Positions 52,589 through 61,409 of a stretch of DNA of 64,000 nt are shown here, piece after piece (position 1 is the stretch's first letter; every line of letters starts with the position of its first letter). This stretch comes from Lachnospiraceae bacterium (lineage in GTDB: Bacteria; Bacillota_A; Clostridia; Lachnospirales; Lachnospiraceae), in contig JAQUUB010000002.1 of NCBI GenBank assembly GCA_028694115.1, positions 46,698-110,697 on the forward strand, given 5' to 3'. The translations under genes and the position numbers were made by a program. The notes below the pieces were generated by a model. It saw only the letters and a program-made list of their open reading frames with translations. It ran no database searches and was not told the origin of the DNA.

Positions 52589-54579
52589 CGGAATATTATA
52601 AGTCATTGTATGAAAAAGAAGAGAAGAAAAACAGAGAATTAACAGAGCATTTAGTTTCAGCAGAAGCTCGTGTGGCCGATTTAGAACTCAAGGTAATGCA
52701 GGTAAAGAACAGTATGTTGTTTCGTATGATTAAGCCTTTTCGAACGATGTGGGCAAAAATGAAGCATTTAGTAATTCGTATGAAACGCTATGGGTCTCTC
52801 AAAAATCTTATTCGAAAAGTAAAGAGCAAATTCATAGAAATGGGTGCGTATAAGCTACATGGAACATTAAGTTTTCCGAATGAGGAACAAGCAAAAGCAC
52901 AAAGAGAAACTATTTTTGAAAAGAATATTAAATATAGTATTTTAGTACCTCTATACAATACTCCTGAGAATTTTCTCCGTGAGATGATTGATTCTGTTCT
53001 TGCACAGACCTATAAAAATTGGGAACTCTGTTTAGCAGATGGGTCAGATGAGGAACATACCTATGTTGAAAAAATTGTCTCTGAATATATAGAAAAGGAA
53101 AAGACGGAAGGAAACCGTATCAAGTATCAGAGAATAGAAAAGAATCTAGGCATTTCAGGGAATACCAATGTATGCTTTCAACTTGCTACGGGAAATTATA
53201 TTGGGTTATTTGATCATGATGATTTATTACATCCTTCGGTACTTTTTGAATATAGTAGTGTGCTAGAACAAACAGATGCAGATTTTATATATTGTGATGA
53301 AGCTACTTTCCAGGGAAATAGTGTTAACAATATGATTACCCTTCATTTTAAACCAGACTTTTCACTGGATAATCTACGAGCAAATAATTATATCTGCCAT
53401 TTTTCAGTGTTTAAGCAAAGTCTGTTAGATAAAACAGGATTATTTCGAAGTGAATTTGATGGAAGCCAGGATCATGACATGATCTTAAGACTAACAGCTG
53501 CTGCAAAGAACATTTATCATGTTCCTAAAATATTGTATTACTGGCGCTCTCATGCCGCTTCTGTGGCTTCTGACATTAATGCCAAAACGTATGCGATTGA
53601 TGCAGCAAAAGGAGCAGTCGCTGCTCATTTGGAAACATGCGGATTTCGAAACTTTAAGATTGAAAGCACTCGTGCGTTTGCAACCATCTTTCGAATTAAA
53701 TATGAGTTGACAGACAGACCTAAGATTTCTATTATTATTCCAAATAAGGATCATGCAAAAGACTTAAAAAGATGTATTGAATCCATTACCATTAAGGCAT
53801 CTTATGAAAATTATGAAATCATAGTGGTTGAAAATAATAGTACAGAAGCAGCAACGTTTGCTTATTATGAGGAATTAGAATCTTGTCCACTTGTTAAAAA
53901 AATAACTTATCAGGGTGTATTTAATTATTCAGCAATTGTAAATTCTGGTGTTCGTGAAGCGACCGGAACTTACATACTTTTGCTAAATAATGATACCGAG
54001 ATTATCACAAGAAACTTTATGGAAGAACTTTTGATGTACGCGCAGAGAAAAGATGTAGGTGCAGTTGGATGTAAATTGTATTATGAAGATTACACAATAC
54101 AGCATGCAGGCATTGTTTTAGGACTTGGTGCACATCGAACAGCAGGACATTCTCATTATAAATTACAAAAAGAGAACCTTGGTTATATGGGAAGATTATG
54201 CTATGCACAGAATGTTTCGGCGGTTACAGGTGCCTGTCTAATGGTTAAAAAGTCTGATTATGAAATGGTAGGGGGCTTTGGTGAGGAATTTGCGGTAGCT
54301 CTCAATGATGTTGACTTTTGCCTGAAACTTAGAAATGCAGGAAAAGTAAATATTTTCACACCTTTTGCAGAGCTGTATCATTATGAATCCAAATCCAGAG
54401 GACAGGACTTGATAGATAAAAATCCAGAAAATGCGAAGAGATATGATCAGGAGGCAGAGCGTTTTCGTAGTAAGTGGAAGGAAGTTCTTGATAAAGGGGA
54501 CCCTTATTATAATATTAATTTTTCACTAGATCATAGTAATTATACGTTAAATGGGAAAGAAAAAAGTATGTTAAGTTAG
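52561..54579 (+). CDS. Dual-domain GT2 glycosyltransferase
   Basis: 672 residues from ATG 52561 (AAGGAG at 5 nt); the upstream ATG 52528 lies inside the previous gene without a site. Residues ~1-45 form a coiled coil (KSLYEKEEKKNRELTEHL), then basic segments. First GT-A domain ~118-375: SILVPLYNTPENF, LFDHDDLLHP and SQDHDMILRL. Second ~385-640: ISIIIPNKDHAKDL, LNNDTEII, VTGACLMVKKSDY and NDVDFCLKLRNAG. Two complete active sites suggest that it adds two residues of the repeat. It shares its second-domain type with the preceding gene and ends the operon. Confidence 0.88.
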   Translation: MADKEQEALAEYYKSLYEKEEKKNRELTEHLVSAEARVADLELKVMQVKNSMLFRMIKPFRTMWAKMKHLVIRMKRYGSLKNLIRKVKSKFIEMGAYKLHGTLSFPNEEQAKAQRETIFEKNIKYSILVPLYNTPENFLREMIDSVLAQTYKNWELCLADGSDEEHTYVEKIVSEYIEKEKTEGNRIKYQRIEKNLGISGNTNVCFQLATGNYIGLFDHDDLLHPSVLFEYSSVLEQTDADFIYCDEATFQGNSVNNMITLHFKPDFSLDNLRANNYICHFSVFKQSLLDKTGLFRSEFDGSQDHDMILRLTAAAKNIYHVPKILYYWRSHAASVASDINAKTYAIDAAKGAVAAHLETCGFRNFKIESTRAFATIFRIKYELTDRPKISIIIPNKDHAKDLKRCIESITIKASYENYEIIVVENNSTEAATFAYYEELESCPLVKKITYQGVFNYSAIVNSGVREATGTYILLLNNDTEIITRNFMEELLMYAQRKDVGAVGCKLYYEDYTIQHAGIVLGLGAHRTAGHSHYKLQKENLGYMGRLCYAQNVSAVTGACLMVKKSDYEMVGGFGEEFAVALNDVDFCLKLRNAGKVNIFTPFAELYHYESKSRGQDLIDKNPENAKRYDQEAERFRSKWKEVLDKGDPYYNINFSLDHSNYTLNGKEKSMLS

Positions 54580-54638
54580 TTCTATCTATGATATAATAAT
54601 ATGAAAATTTTGGTACGATGATTATCTGATTGATTTGT

Positions 54639-54677
54639 AATCATGCGTAAGCATGATTTGGCATGACTTAAGCATGC
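54639..54677 (+). other. Two hairpins upstream of the phosphohexomutase gene
   Basis: AATCATGC (54639-54646), loop GTAA (GNRA type), GCATGATT (54651-54658) is a perfect 8-bp hairpin; GCATG-ACTTAA-GCATGC follows at 54661-54677. A TATAAT at 54592-54597 could be the -10 of a promoter for this leader, with a poor -35. GGGAG and ATG 54694 follow. Confidence 0.45.
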
Positions 54678-54693
54678 AGATGGGAGAAAAGTT

Positions 54694-56418
54694 ATGAATT
54701 ACAAAGAACAATACGAATTTTGGCTAAAGGATTCTTATTTTGATGATGCGACGAAAGAAGAATTAAAAAACATCGCTGATAATCAAGCAGAAATAGAAGA
54801 TCGATTTTATAAAGAATTAGAATTTGGTACCGGTGGACTTCGTGGTGTCATTGGGGCAGGTACCAACAGAATGAATTTATATACGGTGAGAAAGGCTACG
54901 CAAGGTCTTGCTAATTACATTTTAATGCAAAATGCTGCTGATAAAGGAGTAGCAATTGCATATGACTCTCGTTTTATGTCTCCAGAATTTGCAGATGAAG
55001 CCGCATTGTGTTTAAGTGCAAACGGGATTAAGACTTATGTTTTTGAGTCACTTCGTCCAACACCTGAATTATCCTTTGCAGTTCGTAAATTATCATGTAC
55101 AGCAGGAATTGTAGTGACTGCAAGTCATAACCCACCGGAATATAATGGATATAAGGTTTACTGGGATGATGGTGCACAAGTAACATCACCGAAAGATGTT
55201 GAAATTATTAATGAAGTAAAAAATGTTACGGATTATCATAAAGTAAAGACGATGAGTAAAGAAGAAGCAATAGCAAAAGAGCTTTACCATGTGATTGGAC
55301 AAGAAATTGATGATGCCTATATGGCAGAGCTTAAAAAGCTGATTATTCATGAAGAAGTGATTAAAGAGGTGGCAGATGACATAAAAATTGTATACTCGCC
55401 ATTTCATGGTACGGGTAATTTACCAGTGCGCCGTATCCTATCAGAATTAGGGTTTAAAAATGTATATGTTGTTCCAGAACAGGAATTACCAGACCCTGAA
55501 TTTACGACATTGGATTATCCAAATCCAGAGGATCCCAAAGCATTTACGCTGGCTCTTAAATTAGCAAAAGAAAAAGATGCTGATATTGTTCTGGCAACGG
55601 ATCCTGATGCAGATCGTCTTGGGGTTTATGCAAAAGACTCTAAAACGGGCGAATACATTCCTTTCACTGGAAATATGTCTGGTATGCTGATTGCAGAATA
55701 TATTTTGAGAGAAAGAAAGGAAGTAGGTACATTGCCAAAGAATGCAGCATTAGTAAAGACAATTGTTACTACAAATCTTGCGGATTCTTTAGCAGAAGCA
55801 TACGGTGTAAGATTAATTGAGGTATTGACAGGATTTAAATATATCGGTGAGCAAATCAAATGGTTTGAAGAACAAAAAAATTACGAATATGTTTTTGGCC
55901 TTGAAGAAAGCTATGGATGTCTGGTTGGCACACATGCAAGGGATAAGGATGCAGTTGTTGCAGTTATGGCTTTATGTGAGGTTGCAGCATGGTGCAAAAA
56001 GCAAGGAATTACCGTATGGGATCAGATGCTAAAAATATATGAAGAATATGGATACTATTTAGAGGGAATCCATACAATTACCTTAAAAGGAATTGATGGT
56101 GCAGAACAAATCAAATCCATTATGGAGAAAATCAGAAAGAATCCTCCAAAGAATTTTGGAGATTTAGAAGTAAAAGAATTTAGAGATTATACTATGGATA
56201 CTGCAACAGATATGAAAACAGGAACTGTTAAGAAAACAGGATTACCAAATTCAAACGTTCTTTATTTTGATCTTAGCAATCAGTCATGGTGTTGCGCAAG
56301 ACCATCTGGAACAGAGCCTAAGATAAAGTTTTACATGGGTGTGAAAGGTTCGAGCTTACAGGATGCAGAGCAAAAATTAGAAAATCTAAAGGAAAAGGTC
56401 GTTGAACTTTCAAAATAG
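54694..56418 (+). CDS. Phosphoglucomutase/phosphomannomutase
   Basis: 574 residues, four-domain alpha-D-phosphohexomutase of the Firmicute PgcA type. The phosphoserine loop is TASHNPPEYNGYK (S144), the metal loop TDPDADRLG (D303, D305, D307), the sugar-specificity loop GLEESYGCLVG and the phosphate-binding end loop RPSGTEPKIK. It interconverts hexose 6- and 1-phosphates, feeding RmlA, UTP- and CTP-sugar synthesis. It has its own structured leader and probably starts a transcript running into the GT87 gene. Confidence 0.94.
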   Translation: MNYKEQYEFWLKDSYFDDATKEELKNIADNQAEIEDRFYKELEFGTGGLRGVIGAGTNRMNLYTVRKATQGLANYILMQNAADKGVAIAYDSRFMSPEFADEAALCLSANGIKTYVFESLRPTPELSFAVRKLSCTAGIVVTASHNPPEYNGYKVYWDDGAQVTSPKDVEIINEVKNVTDYHKVKTMSKEEAIAKELYHVIGQEIDDAYMAELKKLIIHEEVIKEVADDIKIVYSPFHGTGNLPVRRILSELGFKNVYVVPEQELPDPEFTTLDYPNPEDPKAFTLALKLAKEKDADIVLATDPDADRLGVYAKDSKTGEYIPFTGNMSGMLIAEYILRERKEVGTLPKNAALVKTIVTTNLADSLAEAYGVRLIEVLTGFKYIGEQIKWFEEQKNYEYVFGLEESYGCLVGTHARDKDAVVAVMALCEVAAWCKKQGITVWDQMLKIYEEYGYYLEGIHTITLKGIDGAEQIKSIMEKIRKNPPKNFGDLEVKEFRDYTMDTATDMKTGTVKKTGLPNSNVLYFDLSNQSWCCARPSGTEPKIKFYMGVKGSSLQDAEQKLENLKEKVVELSK

Positions 56419-56430
56419 TATGGAGAAAGT

Positions 56431-57585
56431 ATGCAAATAGAAAATAAGAATAAAAAAATTGCATGGAATTTAATATCCGTTATTTTGGGCGTTTTGGCAG
56501 TCCTGTCTATTGTACAGGGCTGTCGTAACGCTATTTTGTATAGTCAGGATTTTCAATGGGACGCAGTGAAAGCACTTACGCTTAGAATTAATCCATATCT
56601 TGAATCATTAAATCCTTCTGGTGTAATGAATTCCTTGGGATATGAAGAATATTTTAAACAGATGGAAGCAAACCAGTTTCCATCTTTACTCATTCTATTA
56701 CTTCCTTACACATTTTTGGAGCCAATGGCGGCCAGATATGCATGGCTCATATCCAATCTGTTATTTACCATCGGTATTGCTTTTTTACTTCGAAAAACAT
56801 TTTTAAAAGATTTAAACAAACAATATTACCAGGTACTGATACTACTGATGATCGCAGGTACCCCTTGGAGAAATCAAATCGGAGTGGGACAGCACACCTT
56901 GTTTTCGTTCCTGTTTTTCTTATTAGCAGTCTGGTTTAGTGAGAATAATAGAGTATTTTCAGCAGCCATTAGCCTTACGGTATGTTATTTTAAATATACC
57001 TTAACGGTTCCACTTACTCTCTATTTTGTTTATAAAAGGAAATGGAAAGAATTAGGAATCTCTATTTTAATTCATGTTGTGCTTACGTTTTTAGCTGCAG
57101 CTTGGCTGGGAGAGAGTTTTATTTCCATGATTATACAGCCACTTAAAGTTTCAAGTGCTTTAGTAGGTGAGGGTAGCCTGGATATTGGGGCGCTTCTAGG
57201 CGGATCGAGTAGTGCTATGATGGTAACTGTTTTCATTATGATGTTCTTACTTGCCCTTGCAATATTTTTTCCTAATTATCAAGACAAGCTTTTGATTTCT
57301 ATTCTATTATTATGGTCTTTGATTGTTACTTATCATAGATCGTATGATTATTTTGTTTTGATTCTCCCTTTTTGCTACTTTATAGATGGAGAAAAGAGTG
57401 CTAAAAAATATGAAACAATCATGTATGTGATACTTGTTTTGTCAGTATTTTTTATATTAAGAGTTTTTCATGAATCAAGTATTTCACTATTGTGTGTTGG
57501 TGCTTTTTATTATTTAGTTACCATAATAATGACTATAAAAGGAATACAAACTTGTATTTCTGGTAGAAAAATCAAGCACATATAA
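56431..57585 (+). CDS. GT87-family (DUF2029) polyprenyl-phosphate-dependent glycosyltransferase
   Basis: 384 residues with about 10 membrane segments. A first helix (about 12-32) is followed by an extracytoplasmic loop with DFQWDAVKAL and INPYLESLNP, the acidic site of GT87 enzymes; QFPSLLILLLPYTFLEP, then AGTPWRNQIGVGQHTLFSF fit the alpha-mannosyltransferase PimE-like family. It transfers a sugar from polyprenyl phosphate outside the membrane. The next two genes encode the matching DPM1-like GT2 and GtrA flippase. Start ATG, GGAGAAAG upstream. Confidence 0.83.
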   Translation: MQIENKNKKIAWNLISVILGVLAVLSIVQGCRNAILYSQDFQWDAVKALTLRINPYLESLNPSGVMNSLGYEEYFKQMEANQFPSLLILLLPYTFLEPMAARYAWLISNLLFTIGIAFLLRKTFLKDLNKQYYQVLILLMIAGTPWRNQIGVGQHTLFSFLFFLLAVWFSENNRVFSAAISLTVCYFKYTLTVPLTLYFVYKRKWKELGISILIHVVLTFLAAAWLGESFISMIIQPLKVSSALVGEGSLDIGALLGGSSSAMMVTVFIMMFLLALAIFFPNYQDKLLISILLLWSLIVTYHRSYDYFVLILPFCYFIDGEKSAKKYETIMYVILVLSVFFILRVFHESSISLLCVGAFYYLVTIIMTIKGIQTCISGRKIKHI

Positions 57586-57601
57586 AAGATTGGAGAAGTT
57601 T

Positions 57602-58309
57602 ATGGATAAGCTATACATTGTGATACCTGCCTATAATGAGGAAGCGACAATTAATCAGGTAATTGACGATTGGTATCCTGTTGTAGAAAAGATTGGGGAA
57701 GAAAGCAGATTAGTTATTATTGATGATGGTAGTAAAGACCACACCTATGAACAGCTGGAGAGTGCAGCAAAAACAAGACCACAGCTAGTTGCAATGACGA
57801 AACCCAATGGCGGACACGGAGCTACGATTTTATTTGGTTACGATTTTGCAGTGAATCAGGGGGCAGATTACATCTTTCAAACAGATTCTGATGGACAGAC
57901 CTTACCTGCTGAATTCCCACCATTCTGGAAAGAACGAAAAAATTATGAAATGATTGTAGGACATAGAAACCATAGAAAAGATGGTGCATCAAGAGTTTTT
58001 GTTACAAAGGTATTGAAACTTGTGATTCGTCTTTGCTTTCATGTAGATGTTGTAGATGCAAATACACCATATCGTTTAATGGAAACAAAAACATTGAAAG
58101 AGCAGTTAAAGCTGATTCCAAACGATTTCTTTCTTACAAATGTTTTAATCAATGTAATTTATACGAAAAAATGTCTGAATGTAAAATATGTTCCCATTAC
58201 ATTTCGGCCAAGACAGGGCGGAGTGAACTCCATCAATATGAGGAGAATAATTAAAATTGGAAAACAAGCTTTTAAAGATTTTCGAAAGTTGAATAAAGAA
58301 TTAGAGTAA
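57602..58309 (+). CDS. GT2 polyprenyl-phosphate sugar synthase (DPM1-like)
   Basis: 235 residues from ATG 57602 with GGAGAA at 6 nt (TTG 57590 adds four residues). VIPAYNEEATI at residues 5-15, IDDGSKDHT, QTDSDGQT (metal motif), GHRNHRKDGASR and DANTPYRLM identify the dolichol-phosphate-mannose synthase-like family. Unlike those at 19541 and 22916 it has no C-terminal membrane segments and would be a peripheral enzyme. It supplies Und-P-sugar for the GT87 protein before it; GtrA follows. Confidence 0.9.
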   Translation: MDKLYIVIPAYNEEATINQVIDDWYPVVEKIGEESRLVIIDDGSKDHTYEQLESAAKTRPQLVAMTKPNGGHGATILFGYDFAVNQGADYIFQTDSDGQTLPAEFPPFWKERKNYEMIVGHRNHRKDGASRVFVTKVLKLVIRLCFHVDVVDANTPYRLMETKTLKEQLKLIPNDFFLTNVLINVIYTKKCLNVKYVPITFRPRQGGVNSINMRRIIKIGKQAFKDFRKLNKELE

Positions 58310-58336
58310 AACAAAAAGGATAAATAAGGAGTTTTT

Positions 58337-58780
58337 ATGTTTAAAGATGAAAAAATACAAAAACTGATTAAGCAGATATTAAAATTTGGTGTAGTTGGTG
58401 GAATATCTGCAATTTTAGATTTTGCTATTTACACGGTATTAATCAAATTATTTGGTGTTCATTATTTAGTTGCTGGTTTTTTTGGATTCACCATTTCGCT
58501 TATCTTTAATTATGTAGCAAGCATGGCATTTGTGTTTGAAAGAAAAGAAGATGCCGATAAGAAAAAAGAATTTATGGTGTTTACTATTTTGAGTTTAATA
58601 GGCTTAGTATTAACTGAATTGATTATTTGGATAATTGTAGAAGGGTACCATCTTATCCCTGCAATTCATTTTGAATTAATGAATCAGTGGATTGAAATAT
58701 TTGGAAAAGTAGTTGCTACGGGAATTGTTATGGTTTACAATTTTGTAACTCGAAAAATATTTATAGAAAAGAAGGGTTGA
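58337..58780 (+). CDS. GtrA-family polyprenyl-phosphate sugar flippase
   Basis: 147 residues, four membrane segments, with KFGVVGGISAILDFAIYTVLI and FNYVASMAFVFERKED, the GtrA signatures, and a C-terminal NFVTRKIFIEKK. It is thought to flip Und-P-sugar across the membrane. AAGGAG ribosome site, 27 bp after the GT2. Together with the GT2 and GT87 proteins it makes a three-component (GtrABC-like) glycosylation unit. Confidence 0.92.
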   Translation: MFKDEKIQKLIKQILKFGVVGGISAILDFAIYTVLIKLFGVHYLVAGFFGFTISLIFNYVASMAFVFERKEDADKKKEFMVFTILSLIGLVLTELIIWIIVEGYHLIPAIHFELMNQWIEIFGKVVATGIVMVYNFVTRKIFIEKKG

Positions 58781-58783
58781 CAA

Positions 58784-59836
58784 TTGAATAAAGGATATGT
58801 ACGTCTGTTTACGATTTTAATACTTTTATGTGCAGGGATTACTGGGATAGCAGTTTTTAAGAATGCAGATACGAAGGAAGAGGTAAGTGAAAATACGATA
58901 TCCGATATGACAGTTATAGAACCTAAAGAAGAGCCAGTTACAGAACCAGAAAATCTGGAGCCAGAATTAGAAAAACAATTAAGTGCGGCAGAAATCCTTG
59001 AACAGGATACTATGAAAGTTTCTAAGAAGGAAAGAGTGAAAGTAGATTTAATCATATTTGCAGGGCAGAGCAATATGGCAGGCTTTGGTGGAGATGCCTC
59101 CCTCGCACCAAAATTAACAGAGGGTGCGGGAGGTGAATTCCGTGCAGTATCGAATCCCACTTGTTTATATACAATTACAGAGCCTTTTGGATTTTATGAA
59201 AACAGCCCTATTATGAACGATTTTTACGCAAAGAGAGGGAGTCTGGTAACTGCATTTGTAAATGCCTACTATCAGGAAACAGGAGTACCGGTTGTGGCAG
59301 TTTCTGCATCAAAAGGAGGCATGTCTTCTCCTTATTGGGCTTCAAAACCGGTTTGCGATGAAATCGTATCTCGTTATCGGACAGCATATGATTGGCTGAA
59401 TAGTAATGGATATCAGGTAAGACACAAATATCTGGTTTTTTTACAAGGTGAAAATGATGTATTAGAGAAAATACCAATGGAACAATACCTTGCAAATATG
59501 TATCAATTTTCGACGGCTCTCTATCATGAGGGGCTTGATAAATTTTTTATGATAAGAATTGGTGGAACCGGATCCGATGATGATCTTTTCACCCAAATAA
59601 TTGATACACAAACAGAGTTGTGCAGAAATAATCCGAATTTTGTTCTGGCTTCTACCGTATTATCGGCATATAAAGCAAAAGATATGGTAGACGAGTATCA
59701 TTATACACAACAGGTTTTAAATGATGTTGGAGATGATGCTGGTAAAAATGTAGGAATCTTTACAAATACCTGGGTAGAACCAAGTATGTATGATTACCGA
59801 TATGAAAATACCTATGTTCCTATGAAAATGGAATAA
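58784..59836 (+). CDS. Membrane-anchored sialate-O-acetylesterase-like (SASA) protein
   Basis: 350 residues from TTG 58784 (AGAAGGG at 7 nt). N-terminal membrane helix about 5-25, an acidic Glu/Pro-rich linker to ~75, then an SGNH/SASA-type esterase domain: FAGQSNMAG (nucleophile Ser), SASKGGMSSPYW, FLQGENDVL (the GEND block) and DEYHYTQ (Asp/His pair). Such enzymes remove O-acetyl groups from sugars. Facing outward, it could trim acetyl groups added by the acetyltransferase at 28068 or act on wall polymers. It lies 3 bp after gtrA-like, in one operon. Confidence 0.84.
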   Translation: MNKGYVRLFTILILLCAGITGIAVFKNADTKEEVSENTISDMTVIEPKEEPVTEPENLEPELEKQLSAAEILEQDTMKVSKKERVKVDLIIFAGQSNMAGFGGDASLAPKLTEGAGGEFRAVSNPTCLYTITEPFGFYENSPIMNDFYAKRGSLVTAFVNAYYQETGVPVVAVSASKGGMSSPYWASKPVCDEIVSRYRTAYDWLNSNGYQVRHKYLVFLQGENDVLEKIPMEQYLANMYQFSTALYHEGLDKFFMIRIGGTGSDDDLFTQIIDTQTELCRNNPNFVLASTVLSAYKAKDMVDEYHYTQQVLNDVGDDAGKNVGIFTNTWVEPSMYDYRYENTYVPMKME

Positions 59837-59866
59837 TATATGCTAAAGCATACAGAGGGGAGTACA

Positions 59867-60637
59867 ATGGAAAAAATATTACTGTTTATACCAGTCTATA
59901 ATTGTGAAAAGCAAGTGATAAGAGTACTAAGACAATTAGATGAAGAAGTGTTACAATATATTACGGAAGTCATTGTTGTAAATAATAGAAGTACCGATCA
60001 TACAGAACAGGTAGTGATGGAATTTCAAAGGGAACATAAAGAAATCCATCTGAAATTACTTGAAAATAAAGAAAATTATGGACTTGGAGGTTCTCACAAG
60101 GTGGCGTTTTCTTATGCCAAGGAACATAATTTTGATTTTGTCTGTGTCCTTCATGGTGATGACCAGGGAACCATACGTGATATGTTGCCTGTATTAAAAA
60201 AAGGCATTCATAGGAATTATGATTGTGTGTTAGGCGCAAGATTTATGATGGGTTCAAGATTACAGGGATATTCAGCATTTCGAACATTTGGAAATATCGT
60301 ATATGATTTCCTTTTCGCAGCAGTTATCAGGAAACGTGTATTTGATTTAGGATCAGGATTAAATTTGTACAAAACATCCATGTTAGAAAACGAGTTCTAT
60401 AAAAAATTTCCTGATAATCTCATGTTTAATTATTGTATGGTATTGGCATCTGATTATTACCATCATGATATTCGCTTTTATCCTATCTCATGGCGAGAGG
60501 ATGATCAAGTTTCAAACGTGAAAATGATAAATCAGGCAGTTTCTGTTTTGAAAATGCTGTTTGCCTATTTAAAAAATAAAGAAGTGATTACGAGTGATTA
60601 CCGCGAAAAGGTGATTGAAACATACGAAACTGAATGA
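59867..60637 (+). CDS. GT2 glycosyltransferase
   Basis: 256 residues from ATG 59867 (GAGGGG at 6 nt; ATG 59840 adds nine residues). FIPVYNCEK at 6-14, VNNRSTDHT, the GLGGSHKVAF segment, HGDDQG (metal motif) and GARFMMGSRL place it near the polyprenyl-phosphate mannose synthase type; LGSGLNLYKTS is also typical. There is no clear membrane segment. It overlaps an alternative start of the next gene and would act with the UPF0104 protein. Confidence 0.88.
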   Translation: MEKILLFIPVYNCEKQVIRVLRQLDEEVLQYITEVIVVNNRSTDHTEQVVMEFQREHKEIHLKLLENKENYGLGGSHKVAFSYAKEHNFDFVCVLHGDDQGTIRDMLPVLKKGIHRNYDCVLGARFMMGSRLQGYSAFRTFGNIVYDFLFAAVIRKRVFDLGSGLNLYKTSMLENEFYKKFPDNLMFNYCMVLASDYYHHDIRFYPISWREDDQVSNVKMINQAVSVLKMLFAYLKNKEVITSDYREKVIETYETE

Positions 60638-60644
60638 GGGAACT

Positions 60645-61409
60645 ATGAGAGAATATGTAATGCTAATACCACTTTTTTTACTATGCTTCTTAGCAGCACA
60701 TGTGGTAAAGATGTTTCGGCTTTATTTAGTACTTCTGGAACAAAAAATACCTTTTGATCGGTTTGTGATTTTATATCTAAAAACTACATTAGTGAATTTA
60801 GTGATTCCATTTAAGCTAGGAGAAGTGTTTCGTATTTTTTCAATTACGAAGGAAGTTCATAAGCTGCAAATTGGCATATTAAGTGTATTGGTGGATCGAT
60901 TTTTTGATACAGCAGCTTTGCTGATTTTGTTGATTCCAATTCAGTTGTTTATTACTAAAAATTTCACAGTAGTTGCAGGACTACTTTTATTGGCTGTTTT
61001 TATGCTTGCTTTGGGCTATAAAGCTTTTCTGTCTACCTATGCTTATATCAATAAATATTTGATTCAAAATAAGAAATCAAGACGGTCACTGTTAGCTTTA
61101 AAAGGTATAGAGGTAATGAAAGAATGGTATGATTACTGCAAACAATTAATTATTGGGAGAAGTCCTCTCATTGTCATTTTTTCATGCGCAGGATGGATTC
61201 TAGATATTTGTGTTCTATTTGTATTAGGAAAATATTTTGATATTATATTTGATATTGAAGAATTTTCCAGATATATTGCAGCAATTTTTCTCTCGGGAAA
61301 AAGTGATTTATTAAATTGGTATTGCATAATAGGTGCGCTAATTCTATTAATAGGAACTGTTTTAGGTTATTTGTATATCGGTGTGAGAAGATTTAGGGAG
61401 CGTGTATGA
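60645..61409 (+). CDS. UPF0104/LPG-synthase-TM-like membrane protein
   Basis: 254 residues from ATG 60645 (TGAGGG at 4-5 nt); TTG 60615 would overlap the GT2 gene. About six to seven membrane segments. HVVKMFRLYLVL, TTLVNLVIPFKLGEVFRIF and SVLVDRFFDTAALL are signatures of the lysylphosphatidylglycerol synthase membrane domain family (UPF0104, AglD-like), considered lipid or lipid-linked-sugar flippases. The family average is ~300 residues, so this is a short member. Its stop overlaps the next start by 4 bp. Confidence 0.83.
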   Translation: MREYVMLIPLFLLCFLAAHVVKMFRLYLVLLEQKIPFDRFVILYLKTTLVNLVIPFKLGEVFRIFSITKEVHKLQIGILSVLVDRFFDTAALLILLIPIQLFITKNFTVVAGLLLLAVFMLALGYKAFLSTYAYINKYLIQNKKSRRSLLALKGIEVMKEWYDYCKQLIIGRSPLIVIFSCAGWILDICVLFVLGKYFDIIFDIEEFSRYIAAIFLSGKSDLLNWYCIIGALILLIGTVLGYLYIGVRRFRERV

